Positions 52,766-64,000 are shown, counted from the stretch's first letter. The stretch is 64,000 bases of DNA from Hygrophila difformis (GCA_030278955.1 JAOANR010000015.1:24362064-24426063), one strand, 5' to 3'. A program made the numbers and translations. Notes: generated from the letters alone by a model not told the origin.

Positions 52766-53677
52766 TGTTAGGTCCGTATGCGTGGATAACCAATGAACTG
52801 GTCCTGAAAACTAGTTCAAACGCCTTTCGTGGACACGTTAAACAGTTTTAAGATGTTATGCAGCGGAAAATAAATAAACTGTTAAAGTAACGAACTCAAG
52901 GTTTGTTGACCCAGTTCGGCACAAGCCTACATCTGGGGGGGGATACCAATCCAGGAGGTTCACTAATTGTTTCAACTTGATCCTCGATCTAAACAATAGT
53001 GATTTAACTCGCCCAACTCCAATCTCCAAGTGGTTGAATTGTGGGACCAAAACACTCCCTTGTTTTGGTGAAGATCTCCCCGACCTTGCTCCAATTCCTT
53101 GAAGGCTCCCCCTCCAAGTTACCCTTGGTCGAAACCTGCTGGCGACCTCCTTCTAGAATATTCTGTTTAAGCTCTTGAGTATGACGACTCCTCAAAAGTC
53201 TTGATTGAATCCGCCGACTCCAATCAAGAACACTGTGGCACACTTTCGATCAATTCACCCGAGGTAGTGTTGATCGTATATCTTTCTTCGAAATGATAGA
53301 TTCACGAACTCGGAAGGAATGAGTTTTTCTCTTGCAATTCTTTCAATAGCACAAGGGAGAGAATGAGTAATTCAAGTTGTAAGCTCCACCACCCTTGGCC
53401 GGCGTATTTCAAGAGAAAAACTTCTCTCCATTTAAGGTAGGATTTTGTTGCCATATTTAACCCTTTCCTTAGAATGGAGTTGCCCGAATTAGGAGATCTT
53501 TGTTTCCATTCTTCTCGAGCACGATCCGGGCAAGGAATCAGCTGACCGTTGGAGAGTAATCTTCGATCTGATTCGCCAGCATCTCTTCCTTCAAATAGTT
53601 TGTCAAATACTGATTGGGTTTGTCCAACAAAGTAGTTCAGACATCGGTTGTGAACACATTTGCTCAAAACTGGTTCC
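52766..53677 (-). repeat. 5' LTR of the Sirevirus
   Basis: 912 bp matching 42979-43897 with scattered substitutions and small indels. It lacks the terminal CAACA, so the left-right target duplication cannot be confirmed (ATCAT follows; ATCATGAT precedes the other LTR). Confidence 0.85.
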
Positions 53678-53847
53678 ATCATTGTTTCTTGATCCTTCTT
53701 GCTATCCTTCAGCATACTTTCATTAATTATAAGAAAGAAATTATTTTTGCAATGGAAAAAAATTCATTAAAAATTGTAACGAAAATTTGTGATTGATTCT
53801 TGCCATTGCATTTTGTTACTATATACAGAATTTACGACGAGAATTAA

Positions 53848-54145
53848 CTTTTTTTTTTTTTAGGGGAAGAAATTTATTTATTGCAAATATAGATCATGTC
53901 CACCAGGGAACATGCATGGAACAATTGCAGTACACCATGACAATCACTTCCTCACTTCACAAGCAGCAGACCAGTGTAGCCAAAGCACAAAACAAAACAA
54001 CAATTCTGAGGCATGAAAAAATCATACAGCGAGTTGTCTATACCATTAATACCACTCCTCTATTTTGTCACCCCCGGCCGCTCCATTTTTAGCCCACTGA
54101 TCGGCGAGTGAATTACGCTCCCTCAAGATATGTTGGACTCTCACC
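53848..54145 (-). mobile_element. Short LINE tail insertion
   Basis: 298 bp with a poly-T start (poly(A) on the minus strand) and the perfect 14-bp duplication ACGACGAGAATTAA (53834-53847 and 54146-54159). On the minus strand it encodes only the very end of a LINE RNase H (RERNSLADQWAKNGA), the same family as 5044-7579. It lies about 150 bp downstream of the GPAT stop codon. Confidence 0.85.
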
Positions 54146-54297
54146 ACGACGAGAATTAATTAAGATGTAATTTGCGACCGAAAAATTGTTCCATATCAAA
54201 TTACAAGGATAGAAATGTATTTCGTTTCATTATTACTTGTTCAATTCCGCATTCACAATCCTGATATGGTATACTAATAGTAATACACCTCAAGGTT

Positions 54298-57200
54298 TTA
54301 ATTTCTACCTACAAGACCATCCGTTCCAACCAACATTTGATACTTATCCTTCCTTGTAAGCTTAGTGCATTTGTATTTCAATGCCTCTCCAATCATTTCT
54401 TGAACTTTATTCGCAGTTTCATGGCTACATCTTGTGGCACTGCAAGTTCGATCAACCGATAACTTATTCAAAAAGGTAATGTCATAAACCGGCAAGGGGT
54501 TCATGAAGAAGAAAATTGCATCCAGAAATTTGTATCCTCGTGCTGTCGACCCATGAAACATGCCAACATTCAAGGAGACAGCCACCGGAAAGATCTCATC
54601 CGTAATCTCTGCAAACAGCGCCGAAAACCTTAGTAAATACGGCTCTCGACACGTTGTGCCTTCCGGGCAGATGATCAAGTTCCAACCTTCATCCAACATT
54701 TGTTTCATTATCGCCATGTCCTTAGCACGATCCCTTGTCAATCTGCAGGTTCTTATCGGGGACAAGAACTCGGTTAGCCTCGACACCGAATAGGTAAGAC
54801 CAGCGGTCCTTCTACCGAGAAATATAGAAATGAAAATAGGATCTAAAACGCATCTGTGGGAGGCGACGACAAGAGCGCCGATGTTATTGGAATTTGAGGG
54901 TTTTCTAGGTGGGGTGCCTTTAACATTGATTTTGCAACCTAGGAACGGCATGACGTATCGGGCATATGAGAAGGGGAAACATAAACCCAAGATAATACGT
55001 AGGAGTGATAGAAGAATCCCCACTGGAAACCACACAAGAATTAGTAATGCAATCAATGGAGTAGGTTTTTGGACCAGTCGACCGTCGTGGAAGATCACAG
55101 GCTTCGGCAACTTATCTGGACTCACTGGGCAAGTTCCCTGCTCTGATGAGGACACCGTGTACAATTCCTGCTTCAAAACATGAAATAAACATACTATGGT
55201 AAGAAAACAATTTCGCTAAAGTAGATCATTTCTCCACATTTTGTAACTATATTTATAGAATTTAACATTTTTGCAATACGTTTCGATGTTTTGTACTCCC
55301 TCCGTTTTGTTATAATTGTAACATGTAAATAGTTATTACTATTCATTGAGTATATTTGATTCAATTTTTTAACACAGTTATATAAGATAAAACATAGTCA
55401 AGTGAGATCTTGTTGGATTTGTCTAATAGTGTAGTTTTAGATTATCAAATTTTTGCAATTTTTATTTTTATACAATTTAAGATATTATGTGTTAAATATG
55501 TGCATTGTAGGGCGTGAAAAACATGAGTATTACATTTTTTGGAAAACGGGGGAAGTACGTGCTATTTGAAATGTCTCAAAACTTTTGGGCATGAAGTATT
55601 AATTTAACAGTTAAATTAAATTTTTTTAAAACTATGAAAAGAAAAATCCAACAAAATCTCAATTGACTATATTTTTTTTATAACAGCAATAAAAATTTAG
55701 TTCAAAAATACTTAATAAATAGTGTAAAAAGTTCAAATGAAGCAATTCAAATGGATGGAGGGAGTATATATTATACAAGAATTCCCCAAAAGGTGACGAA
55801 TCTCGCTTGATTTACTCGCCTAAAGCTTTGTCGTCTGATGCATTTCATCGTCTTGTGCGACATATGACTACAAGAGGATGAAATCCTGTCAAAACATTCT
55901 GGCGAAATTTTTGTAGTAGATAGTTACATTCATATACTTCCTCTGTTCTCAAATATTTGCACTACTTCCTTGTCACACACTCCAATATATGTTTTCAATA
56001 ATTAATAACTCAAATCAGGTATAAGTAAAAATTATAAAAATTTCATATTCTAAAACTAGTGATTAAACGAATCTAACAACATCTCATTTGACTATATTTT
56101 TATATATCAACATGACAAAAAATTTAGTCAAAGTGATATAATAAATAGTGGGTAAAGTCAAAATGGAGCAAATATTTGAGTACGGGGAAGTATATTTTAA
56201 ACTGTATATGGTATCAATTGTTTTAGGGACAAAAAACCCAAATAGTCCCATAATTATGTATGATTTCCCATATCATCCCATAAAAAATATATTAACTAAA
56301 TCCATCCAGTAACTATATTAATCTTGTCAAATTCATCTCATCCACCCTCTACTGACAATTCACCTTGACGTATCAGTGTATTAGTACGCTAATGACGTTG
56401 ATGTGGCAGCATTATCCACTGTCATGTCAGAATTAATAGTCTTTAAGGGGTGGGTGGAATGGATTGGGAAAAATTAGCATAGTTGCTGGATGGATTAGGT
56501 TAATAGATTTCTTATGGAATGATTTGGGAAATCAAGTATAATTATGAGACTATTTAGCTTTTTCTCCATTGTTTTAGGGATTAAGTGAAATAAAAGTTAG
56601 AAGTAAGAACTATGAATTATGTTTCCCGAAATTTACCTCTGCACAACATTGAACAAATCTTTATTTATTAATTATCTATTCCGCTTTGAATATATGTGAA
56701 TTTTTTTGTTTTTATTATTATTATTATTTGAAAATAATAAATTTAAGAATTTATTTAAAATGACTAATATTAATATCTTAATAATAGTAGTAATAATAAT
56801 GTTTTATTTTAATAATTTTCCATTCATTTGTAAATCATGTATTGTTAAAGATATTAAATATATATTTAAGAATGAAATATTTGAGACCCTTATATGTCTT
56901 TTTCAATTATGTGTTATTTATCAACTAAATTACATCAAACACAATTCAATAAACAACTAACAACATGAAAGCATCTCCAACCTACCCTACATTTTGCTAT
57001 TTAGGCCATCGGGGTGGGGTCTCCAACCCATCCTGCAATTATGCCATCAGCACCTTCCCAAATGGAAGGGTGCAACAGTATTCCACTCAAAGTAGCGGAA
57101 TACTGTATCTCCAGTTACTGTAGCAGGAGCATTTTTTACTTTTCCTTTTCTTTTCTTTCATTTTATGTTTAAATATCTTTTAATTTTTAATTATTTTTTA

Positions 57201-58937
57201 AACTTTTTTATTTTAATTATAGTTTACTTTAGTACGTTAAATATTTTTAAAATTATAATTTATTATAGTTTAAATATTTTATTTTTGTATTATATACATA
57301 TAAATATTTTACATTATAGTTTATTCTTGGGATAAAGTATGAATTAATATTTTGGGTATATAGATTAGTATGTTGAACCTAATTGATTGATTATATACTT
57401 GTCAAATTAGTAAAATATTGGGTGTTACTTGTAAATTTAAAAAGTAATATAAAATGATATATGAAATACAAATGTAGGAATATTCTTTGACATACAAAAA
57501 TATAGGGTTGGGTTGGAGTTGTAGATACTGTAGCTGTCCGAAAAATAGGGATTTGTACTGTAGCTCCTACAAAAATAGAGGGTATGGTTGGAGATGGTCT
57601 GAGCTACCAAATCAACGATCAAATCACTTAATTCCATTCGTTAAATTAATCAACTATTAACTAGGGAATGAGACTTGACCCAAGTGGTCTTGTTCCATGC
57701 CTTCCAACAATAGGTTGGGGATCCGATTCCCACTTGAACCACTATCCTTCCCAGTTTTCCTCCTTTGTAATTTGTTGGCTTGGGCTCCCACATATCTTTG
57801 CCAACACATAGGTGAATTTTTTTAAAAAAAAAAAAAAAAGAAAAAAAAAGATCAACTAATAACTAACAACTATCAGTTAAATCATTTCATTCATATCCGC
57901 AAATACCAATATATTACCATACAAGGTCAAGAAACAAATATACTACTCCCTCCGTTTTTTTATAACTTCTCCATTTCTAATCTACACGCAATCCAATACA
58001 CATTTTTAATCATTAATAATTCAAAGTATATACAAGTAAAAATTATAAAAATTTCATATTCTAAAACTATGCGATTGGACGAATCTAACAACATCTCACT
58101 TGACTATGTTTTATCTTATATAACTGTATTAAAAAGTTGAATTAAAGCATCTTGATGAATAGTGTCCACTATTCAAAAGGTAATGTTAAAAAAAACGGAG
58201 GGAGTATAAATTTTCTCAGGTTTGGCCTATTTAATTGGAGTGAAGATAAAAAATTACAGATATCATAACAATGATCTAGACTGTTTAGCGATAAATAGAA
58301 ATTATCAAAAGCATAAGATTGAAAGTGAAATTTCGCAAACCTTGCAAGAACTCAGTGAAAAATGGCTTTCACAGTGTCCAATTCCGATATCCGGCACAGA
58401 CGAAGATCCAAATGCGTTTTTAAGGGCAATAGTGAACTCTTGTCCGTTCACTACCGCAGAAGTAGCGACAAATCCTGTAGCAATGCCCATGAACGAAGAA
58501 ATCTCAGCACCCGACACAAATTCCACATCAAGATAGTTCTTCAAGAAGGGTTCAACCATAATTCGAGGATTCATTGTCACCACGCATTTCTTTCCACACG
58601 ATGAAAATACGCGCCAAGTCTCTGGATGCAAGTCCTCTGAATAGTGCTTAGGCAACACAGCCTTTGCAGCTGATTCAATGTCGGATACTTTGACCCCCAC
58701 AAAAGTCGCGAATACGAGCACCCTCACACCTGCATATTTCGACTTGAAATTGTAAAATAGCAAAAACACTGGCGTGAGAAGCAGCAAAATCCCTAATCTG
58801 AATATCCCACCAACATCGAATGCAATTAGGGCAAAATAGGGAAAAGGGTTAGGGTTTATAAGCAATGCTCCATCCATATCAACTACGATACTACAGTTTT
58901 CGCGATCTCCGGAGATGCATCGATCGATCGTCACCAT
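54298..58937 (-). CDS. Glycerol-3-phosphate acyltransferase (plant GPAT family), two exons
   Basis: Transfers an acyl group from acyl-CoA to glycerol-3-phosphate; plant members of this land-plant family feed cutin, suberin or related extracellular lipid synthesis at the ER. Exon 1 58937-58341 (199 codons) and exon 2 55167-54298 (289 codons and TAA) join in phase at CTTGCAAG|GTTTGC and AAGCAG|GAATTG, giving 488 residues, the usual length. Exon 1 has the HAD-like domain (DMDGALL at 20-26; FATFVGVKVSDIES; CGKKCVVTMNPRIMVEPFLK). Exon 2 has a hydrophobic membrane segment (about 238-260) and the acyltransferase motifs H-x4-D (HRCVLD, 303-308) and ICPEGTTCREP (about 366). In the HAD part, DxDG is kept but the later acidic pair usual in GPAT4/6/8-type phosphatases (GD...D) is GHCESH, so phosphatase activity is probably lost and the product would be phosphorylated. 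Start at 58937 fits the TATA box 80 bases upstream. The 3173-bp intron is full of small transposons. Confidence 0.88.
55296..55555. mobile_element. Stowaway/mariner-type MITE in GPAT intron (1)
   Basis: CTCCCTCCGTTTTGTTATAA ... AAAACGGGGGAAG, flanked by TA; core AACATAGTCAAGTGAGATCT as at 42461-42720. Confidence 0.8.
55560..55764. mobile_element. MITE remnant in GPAT intron (2)
   Basis: Right end CAAATGGATGGAGGGAG before TA, with the family core read through AATCCAACAAAATCTCAATT. The left end is eroded. Confidence 0.55.
55937..56190. mobile_element. Stowaway/mariner-type MITE in GPAT intron (3)
   Basis: CTTCCTCTGTTCTCAAATAT ... AATATTTGAGTACGGGGAAG, flanked by TA. 254 bp. Confidence 0.8.
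56227..56567. mobile_element. Small Mutator-like MITE in GPAT intron
   Basis: 341 bp with ~110-bp inverted repeats (GGA(C/G)AAAAA...AAATAGTC(C/T)CATAATTAT...CTAAATCCATCCAG / CTAATCCATCCAG) and the 10-bp duplication ATTGTTTTAG (56217-56226 and 56568-56577). Confidence 0.8.
56970..57600. mobile_element. TIR element in GPAT intron (PIF/Harbinger- or hAT-type MITE)
   Basis: Inverted ends AGCATCTCCAACCTACCCT and (reversed) AGACCATCTCCAACCATACC, AT-rich interior. The target duplication is unclear, so the superfamily is unsettled. Confidence 0.55.
57664..57850 (+). mobile_element. tRNA-derived SINE, copy 3, in GPAT intron
   Basis: Plus-strand copy with box A-like TTGACCCAAGTGG, box B-like GGATCCGATTCCC, body ending GGCTTGGGCTCCCACAT, and a long A-rich tail. 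Target duplication ATCAACTATTAACTA / ATCAACTAATAACTA (57649-57663 and 57851-57865, one mismatch). Confidence 0.85.
57946..58204. mobile_element. Stowaway/mariner-type MITE in GPAT intron (4)
   Basis: CTCCCTCCGTTTTTTTATAA ... TTAAAAAAAACGGAGGGAG, flanked by TA. 259 bp. Lies only ~135 bp from the exon 1 donor. Confidence 0.85.
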
Positions 58938-59015
58938 TTTTCCTATATATGTATGAAATAGAACAACACAAACTACAGAATAAACGGACTGAGTCAATGT
59001 AAAGGAAATTACAAG

Positions 59016-59024
59016 CTTTATATA
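59016..59024 (-). promoter_or_regulatory. TATA box of the GPAT gene
   Basis: TATATAAAG on the minus strand, about 80 bases before the chosen ATG. It argues against starting at the upstream in-frame ATG (59039), which would precede the box. Confidence 0.5.
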
Positions 59025-59039
59025 CACAGTTTGAGACAT

Positions 59040-60062
59040 GATTGTTGTGTTTTTTTTAGTTATAGAGAGAAAATAGGTTTTCTACAATTAATTACATATT
59101 TAATAGATAAGCAATATAAGACTGCGAGTGTAAGAAATTTCAAATATGGGACACATCTAAAGTAGGCTAAGGAAACAAGTTATCAATCAAATTCAATTCA
59201 TTAATTATAATATAAAATACAATTCTGTGGATTGCTTTGACACACCAAGGACACCTGGAGTGTGATTGGGGCTACAGCGCCGAAGTTTTTAATTACTCTA
59301 CGTATAAAGAATTAAAGCACATTCACGTATACAAATTTTATAGACTTTATTACTTGAGTTCATTTTTAAAAGTATGAAAAATATCAATGGATCGACAACT
59401 ACCGGAGATGTCTTTTTTCTTTTCTTCTTTTTTTGGGTACAACGAGGCGCAATGCTCAACAAACAAGACTAAGAAAGAACGACACAAAAATCTAAACTGG
59501 GGGAGAAAAAACAAGCCAAAAGTGGTGAAGAATTCCACAGATCTTCCAAGCCAAAACATCCTGTTTTGAGTTCCCTTCAATCGTAGTTTGCGTTGGGGAA
59601 GGAAGAAAATGGATTTTAGTGGTGCCTTGAGGCTAATAAGCCATTGAAAATTAATTTTTTTGGTGGAATGAAATGGAATTTTGTGTGTCTTGAGCCCACG
59701 CCATTAAAATTAATTTTGTTTTATAAAGGAAATGGATTTTAGTGTTGCATTTAACCCAATAAGCCATCTCCAATGTGTGTTGCATTGTCCTTAACATACA
59801 TTTGGTTGCACCCCAAGGCATCTCCATACGTCGCAGGTCAATGCACACCGCATCAAACAGTGCATCCACGTCTCCTCTCTCCCGCATCCACAAATCACAC
59901 ATCGGAGATGCCGACATACAAGAGTGGGATCATATGATGGATTTAAAATTTCCATCACAAAATCATTATAAAAAATCATGCCGGGCCATCATTGTACAAC
60001 CACCAAGGCCCCGTTCTCTATAACTTATTTTCAGGATTTATTACTTATTTATTTTAAGAATC
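59040..60062. other. GPAT upstream region and spacer with short tandem repeats
   Basis: No gene seen. 59600-59760 has three loose copies of a ~60-base phrase (AAATGGATTTTAGTG...AATAAGCCAT). 59760-60030 has a GC-richer stretch with accidental frames on both strands and CATCTCCAATG phrases reminiscent of MITE ends. Confidence 0.4.
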
Positions 60063-60345
60063 AGATCAGACCAGATCAGATAAGAAAAATTAAGATCTGA
60101 CCACATTAAATAAGATCAGACCAGATCCATTCAGATCCAGATCAGATTAAATCATTATAATAATACACTGTAGATAAGATAAGATAAGATAAGATTAGAT
60201 CAGACCAGATCAGATCAGACCAGACCAGAACAGATGGAATCAGATCAGACCAGAAACATTCAGACCCGACCAGCCAAATTCATATCAGATTAGACCAAAT
60301 CTTATAAACTTATATCAAACCAGCCGAATTCAGACCTAGAGAACA
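60063..60345. repeat. Degenerate CAGAT/CAGAC pentamer repeat
   Basis: Runs of (A/C)AGATCAGACCAGATCAGA with GATAA variants (GATAAGATAAGATAAGAT at 60174-60195). An impure minisatellite. Confidence 0.85.
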
Positions 60346-60641
60346 TGACCTAAATCAAACAATTCAATAATTCAAGATATAATCCCCATGAAATAAATCA
60401 AAAGAATAAAATAAAAAACTAAACTTTAAGGTTTGCAAGCACTTCTTATTTTTCCTCCAATTTAGCAACAAGTCGCTTATTTTGTGCTTTTTTTTTTTTT
60501 GTGCACTCAGTACAATAATAAAAAAAGTAATTTAGTTACATAGTTAAATAGTTTGGTGACTAAACTTTTGCAATTTAACTATCGAATTTGATAGCTGAAT
60601 CTTTTACTGAATCCACGGCCTACCAATAATTTAACTATGGC

Positions 60642-63440
60642 TGTAACACCCCGGATTTGATAACCCAGGCCGGGATGTCACCGCCGCATCCCCCTAGCAA
60701 GACACGGCTTCCCGAGCTTGCTAAGGAAAACGCAAGGCTTGTGGGTATGTAAAATGATTTAAAACATTTCAAGATATAGTCCGGAAATTTATAATATTTA
60801 GTACGATAGTCGAAATTATCACGTACGGAAAATAAATAAAGTAAGTGCAGCGGAAAGTAAAATCACGGCCAACATGGCCAAATCCTCGGGTTTAACAGAC
60901 CCGGTAAAACAGTACGATGCAGAAATTTATAATGTCCATTATGTTTTCCCCCAAGTGCATATGCAATGCGTCACTCGACATACTCTGTAAAAGAAAAATG
61001 ACAACGGTTGTCAGTATAAAAATATACTGAGTAAGTTAATCCCTAACTAACAAATAAAAGAGGTTACAAGTGTTTAAAACTAAAGATTACGCTTATCGTA
61101 CGAGGATTTAAAAAAAATACATGATTTATTAGCAGCGGAAATCATGATTTAAGAACTTAATTTAAAGAGCGAAACTTAAAGCATAATTTAAGGTGCATAA
61201 AAATTTAAATACGTAATTAAAGACAGGATAAATACGATTTAAGCATAATGAAACACTCACACGAGTCTTTTACTTTTCATCCCGTAAACTAAGAAGAGGA
61301 CACCATACCGGGAGATCACTAACGAGGCAATCTCAACATAGGACCACTAACGAGGCAGTCCAAACAATGGGAGACCACTAACGAGGCAGTCTCAAAGATA
61401 GTAGGACCACTAACGAGGCGATCCACAAATATGGTAGGACCACTAACGAGGCAGTCCACAAATATGGTAGGACCACTAACGAGGCAGTCCACAAATACAG
61501 CGCGCGAGATCACTAACGAGGCAATCTCAGATAGTAAGGAGACCACTAACGAGGCAGTCTCAAAGATAATGATAGTATGAAGATCGGCTCAGCCTAGTGA
61601 ACGGGATTTTTCGAAAGTTCGTATTTCAAAGTTATCAAAGGATCGATATCGCGTTTTCATAGTTCGAGTTTTCTCAAGTTCGAAAAATCCTATTCGAGGC
61701 AGTTCACGCCTTTCTTAATTTAAAATTCGTTTTTCCTTCAAAAATTCTGAAACTTGGCCAGTAATTCAAAAACACACACACGAACAACTTTCATGTTTTA
61801 AGTTTTTTTGGAAATAAGGTTCCGAAGTGAGTTAAAATTTGAGTTTATTGCAAAGAATAATTTATGTCTTAAAAACTGTTTTCGTCGCAGGTTCGTATAA
61901 CGCCGATTAAAAATTCATTTCAAAACCAATCGATGTGAAATTTTTACAGTAACTACACGACACATTAAGGAACAACTCTCATGTTTTAAGTTTTTGGAAA
62001 TAATGAATTCTTGGTACTCAAAAATCGTGTGTAACTCTCTGCACACTCATGGCCTTGAAAACGAATTCAAAACAGTTTCAAAAACTTGGCCGTTTGACAT
62101 ATCAAATGAACACCAAAATTCGTGAAATTTTGTAGGCATAATCTAGACACAATTATCTACAACTTTTGTTTAGGAATGCAAAGTTAAATCATTCGAAAAA
62201 TGGGTGAAAAACATGCATCAAGTTGAATGAAGAAATCTGTCACCGATTTGAAACGTTCGGTTTGCTACAGAAAATTCATAGCGAAAATTGGGATAGCAAA
62301 ACTTAATGTCAATGGCTGAAATTTGGACACAAGATAGATAAAGGTGTTAGGAACAACTTTTATGTTGAAAAGTTTTCGGATTGAATTCCCGAAGGTCGAG
62401 TTTTTGGCGAGTCTTTAAAATTGGACGAAAATAGGGTTTTTGAAAACCGATTTTTGTTACAAGCCTAAATCTCGAAGTTTAAACAACAAACAACCGCAAA
62501 AATTTGTGAGTAAGGTGTTAACTTACTTAGAATGATGTTAGGGTCGCTGGATTGGGTTTCCGGATGTCCTAGGGTCACGACGAACGGCCAACTTCTCCGA
62601 TCGCTTTTTGTTCGTTTTCCGACGTGAAATCGTAGTAAGGAAATAATGTTAGAATTCGAGTTTCAGGGGTCTATGGACGAATTGAAACATTGCACAATGG
62701 CTTACCAAGAGTCTAGAGGGCAGGGCTCTGTCCCGGTCGTCCCGTCGTCGCCGGAATACTCGCCGGAAAGTGGTGTCGAAGGGAGGTTTCAACTTGGAGA
62801 AGGAAGATGGAGTGTCTAGGGTTTGTTTACTGAAAATAAGGGGTAGGGGGCGCCCAATACCGAGTTTATGCCCTTCCCTACTGCTGGGATCCGTTTACCA
62901 TCGAAGAGAATGTTAATTTAGGCAAGAAAATCGCCATGGAAGGAAAGTTTACACTTTCAGCACCTCTGGCGCGCTGGTGGCGCGCACCTAGGCTTTTGTC
63001 CGCGCGGAGCACGCGTGCCAGCCCTGGCGTCGCGACGCCCTTGGCCGCGCGGTGGCCGCGCGGCGGCGCGCGGACAGCGCGGGCCGGCCGGGCCGGCCGG
63101 TTCGGCTCCGCGTGTTCCGTCGGGTCTTTCCTTGCTTTCCCCTATCGATTTTCTACGTGTTAGCTCGATCCCTTGGGTCGTCTCTAGCCCGAAATCCTTT
63201 CCTTAATCTCGTTGCGAGTTCGGCTTATCGCTCGCAACATTTCCGTATCCTAATTGGCCTAGTCTAAATTGGTTCCAACTTTCCCCCTATCGTCCTTGTG
63301 GTCTAACTCGTGATGTATTTTGTGATTTATTTCGTGACTGAACTTAGAAATTAGTTCTAAGCTGCCTACGTACCCTGTGAAGGGATCAAGTCATGACGTA
63401 GTTCAAAACAATTTGAATTTGTTTTTCCTCGGGTGTTACA
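60642..63440 (-). repeat. 3' LTR of the second chromovirus-family element
   Basis: TGTAACACCCCGGATTTGA...CGGGTGTTACA. Shares the hairpin array and the GC-rich palindromic block (about 62966-63105) with the other LTRs. Confidence 0.9.
61313..61564. repeat. LTR hairpin array, third copy (8 units)
   Basis: Eight units with the constant CACTAACGAGGC loop. Stem types in order: GAGAT, GGAC, GAGAC, GGACC/GATCC, GGAC, GGAC, GAGAT, GAGAC. The unit number differs from the other LTRs, showing gain or loss of units. Confidence 0.85.
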
Positions 63441-63463
63441 TCCTCCCCCCCTTAAGAATACAG

Positions 63464-64000
63464 TTATGTCCCCATAACTGTGGTCGGGTCGTCTTGGAAG
63501 AGGGTAGGGTAACGTTGCCTCATGTCGGCTCCCAATTCCCAGGTTGCCGTCTCCGTCTCGTGGTTGGACCACCGGACCTTGACCATCTTTACAGTTTTAT
63601 TCCTTGTCACCCTTTCCTTGTAGTCGAGTATTTGCACCGGGGTTTCTTCATAGGTCAAGTCATCATCCAATTCGATTACGTCCGATTGGAGTACATGCGA
63701 CGTGTCGGGCACATACTTCTTTAGTTGGGGGTCGTGGAACACATTGTGGTCACGAGCAAACGGTGGTGGGGTCGTTAGTTAACATGCCGCTCTCATTTCC
63801 CTACGGAATTTCTTAGGGTCCCTCGGTATTTACGTCTCGGGGGTTTCCCGTAGTCCTGTGAAAGGAGGGCGTGAGGCGATTCCGCCGTCCTTGCCGGAAT
63901 AATGCCAGGCGACGCTCCCTGTCGACGTATTTCTCTGTCAATGTATGCCCGGGTTCAGCGAGGAGCGTATAGCGAAAGAGATTGAGCAGAACAGGAAAGA
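63464..64000 (-). pseudogene. Integrase C-terminus and chromodomain-like tail, partial
   Basis: Collinear with 11864-12399. From the top: HNVFHDPQLKKYVPD linker (close to the chromovirus consensus and better preserved than in the first copy), then MVKVRWSNHE...ATWELG and MRQRYPTLF, ending at 63464. The part above about 63770 is also pol-derived but contains frame breaks by eye. The gene continues past the window edge. Confidence 0.75.

Larger units (their letters stand above)
42979..53677 (-). mobile_element. Ty1/copia retrotransposon, Sirevirus (SIRE/Maximus-like)
   Basis: 10.7 kb on the minus strand: LTRs 42979-43897 and 52766-53677, tRNA-Met primer site by the right LTR, copia order gag-protease-integrase-RT-RNase H, then an extra env-like region before the 3' LTR. 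Several AGGGGGA-type purine tracts precede the 3' LTR, a Sirevirus trait. All genes carry frameshifts or stops, and gag has a retro-insertion. The LTRs differ by several per cent by eye, so it is older than the two gypsy elements. The last five bases of the right LTR are missing. Confidence 0.85.
60642..64000 (-). mobile_element. Second chromovirus-family LTR element (cut by window edge)
   Basis: Starts with a 2799-bp LTR (60642-63440) related to those at 9090 and 15735 but with many differences. The same purine tract and pol stub follow. Left target flank would be ATGGC. Orientation minus. Whether it is a full autonomous element or another derivative lies beyond the edge. Confidence 0.85.

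Noticed and set aside
59651..60023. Overlapping frames on both strands near 59651-60023
   Set aside because: Lie over short repeats with MITE-like phrases; no conserved pattern and no splice signals linking them.
61319..61546. Minus-strand frame with a repeated VDCLVSGPTIF-type peptide
   Set aside because: Translation of the hairpin array; repeat conservation follows the loop and stems, and unit number differs between LTRs.
1..64000. Endogenous pararetrovirus or other integrated virus
   Set aside because: Every RT found sits in a recognisable LINE, Ty1/copia or Ty3/gypsy context; no movement protein or caulimovirus-type gene order was seen.

Overview
The window looks like nuclear DNA of a flowering plant, probably a eudicot. 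It has an AT-rich background, spliced genes with GT-AG introns, a plant-type glycerol-3-phosphate acyltransferase and nearly every class of plant transposable element. I cannot name the species. Only one ordinary host gene is convincingly visible; most of the rest is nested mobile DNA.

Layout. 1-852 is the end of a CACTA transposon. From about 1258 to 22073 lies a tandem array of a ~920-960 bp unit (TATA box, leader, a very short reading frame). Each copy has been broken by a different insertion: a Mutator-like element with a nested SINE (1731-3022), a second element full of tandem hairpins (3197-4995), a 5'-truncated LINE (5044-7579), a 9.4-kb chromovirus-derived LTR element (9090-18487), and an adjoining hAT-like and mariner-like pair (18918-21740). 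Most joints have clean target-site duplications, and sister copies supply uninterrupted sites.

22373-36068 is a Ty3/gypsy element of the Tat type on the plus strand (gag, protease, RT, RNase H, second RNase H, integrase). Its long 3' region carries, on the opposite strand, a multi-exon gene with a plant mobile domain. 37216-39732 is a probable solo LTR. 40467-42720 holds a SINE, a CACTA element inside a mariner-like remnant, and a MITE. 42979-53677 is a Sirevirus-type Ty1/copia element on the minus strand, with a broken env-like region and a poly(A) retro-insertion inside gag.

54298-58937 (minus) is the host gene, a two-exon GPAT whose 3.2-kb intron collected at least five DNA-transposon-type repeats, one further MITE remnant and a SINE. 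At 60642 a second copy of the chromovirus-derived family begins and runs off the window.

Biological thread. Several retrotransposons here carry genes beyond gag-pol. The chromovirus derivative has lost most of pol but carries an antisense, apparently spliced gene with a 'putative plant transposon protein' domain; the Sirevirus carries what looks like the same domain in its sense-strand env-like region; the Tat element carries an antisense spliced PMD gene. The chromovirus-family LTRs also hold an array of short hairpins whose stems covary while the loop stays constant. These are the most interesting parts of the window. All boundaries and alignments were made by eye, and family names rest on motif recognition without any database search.
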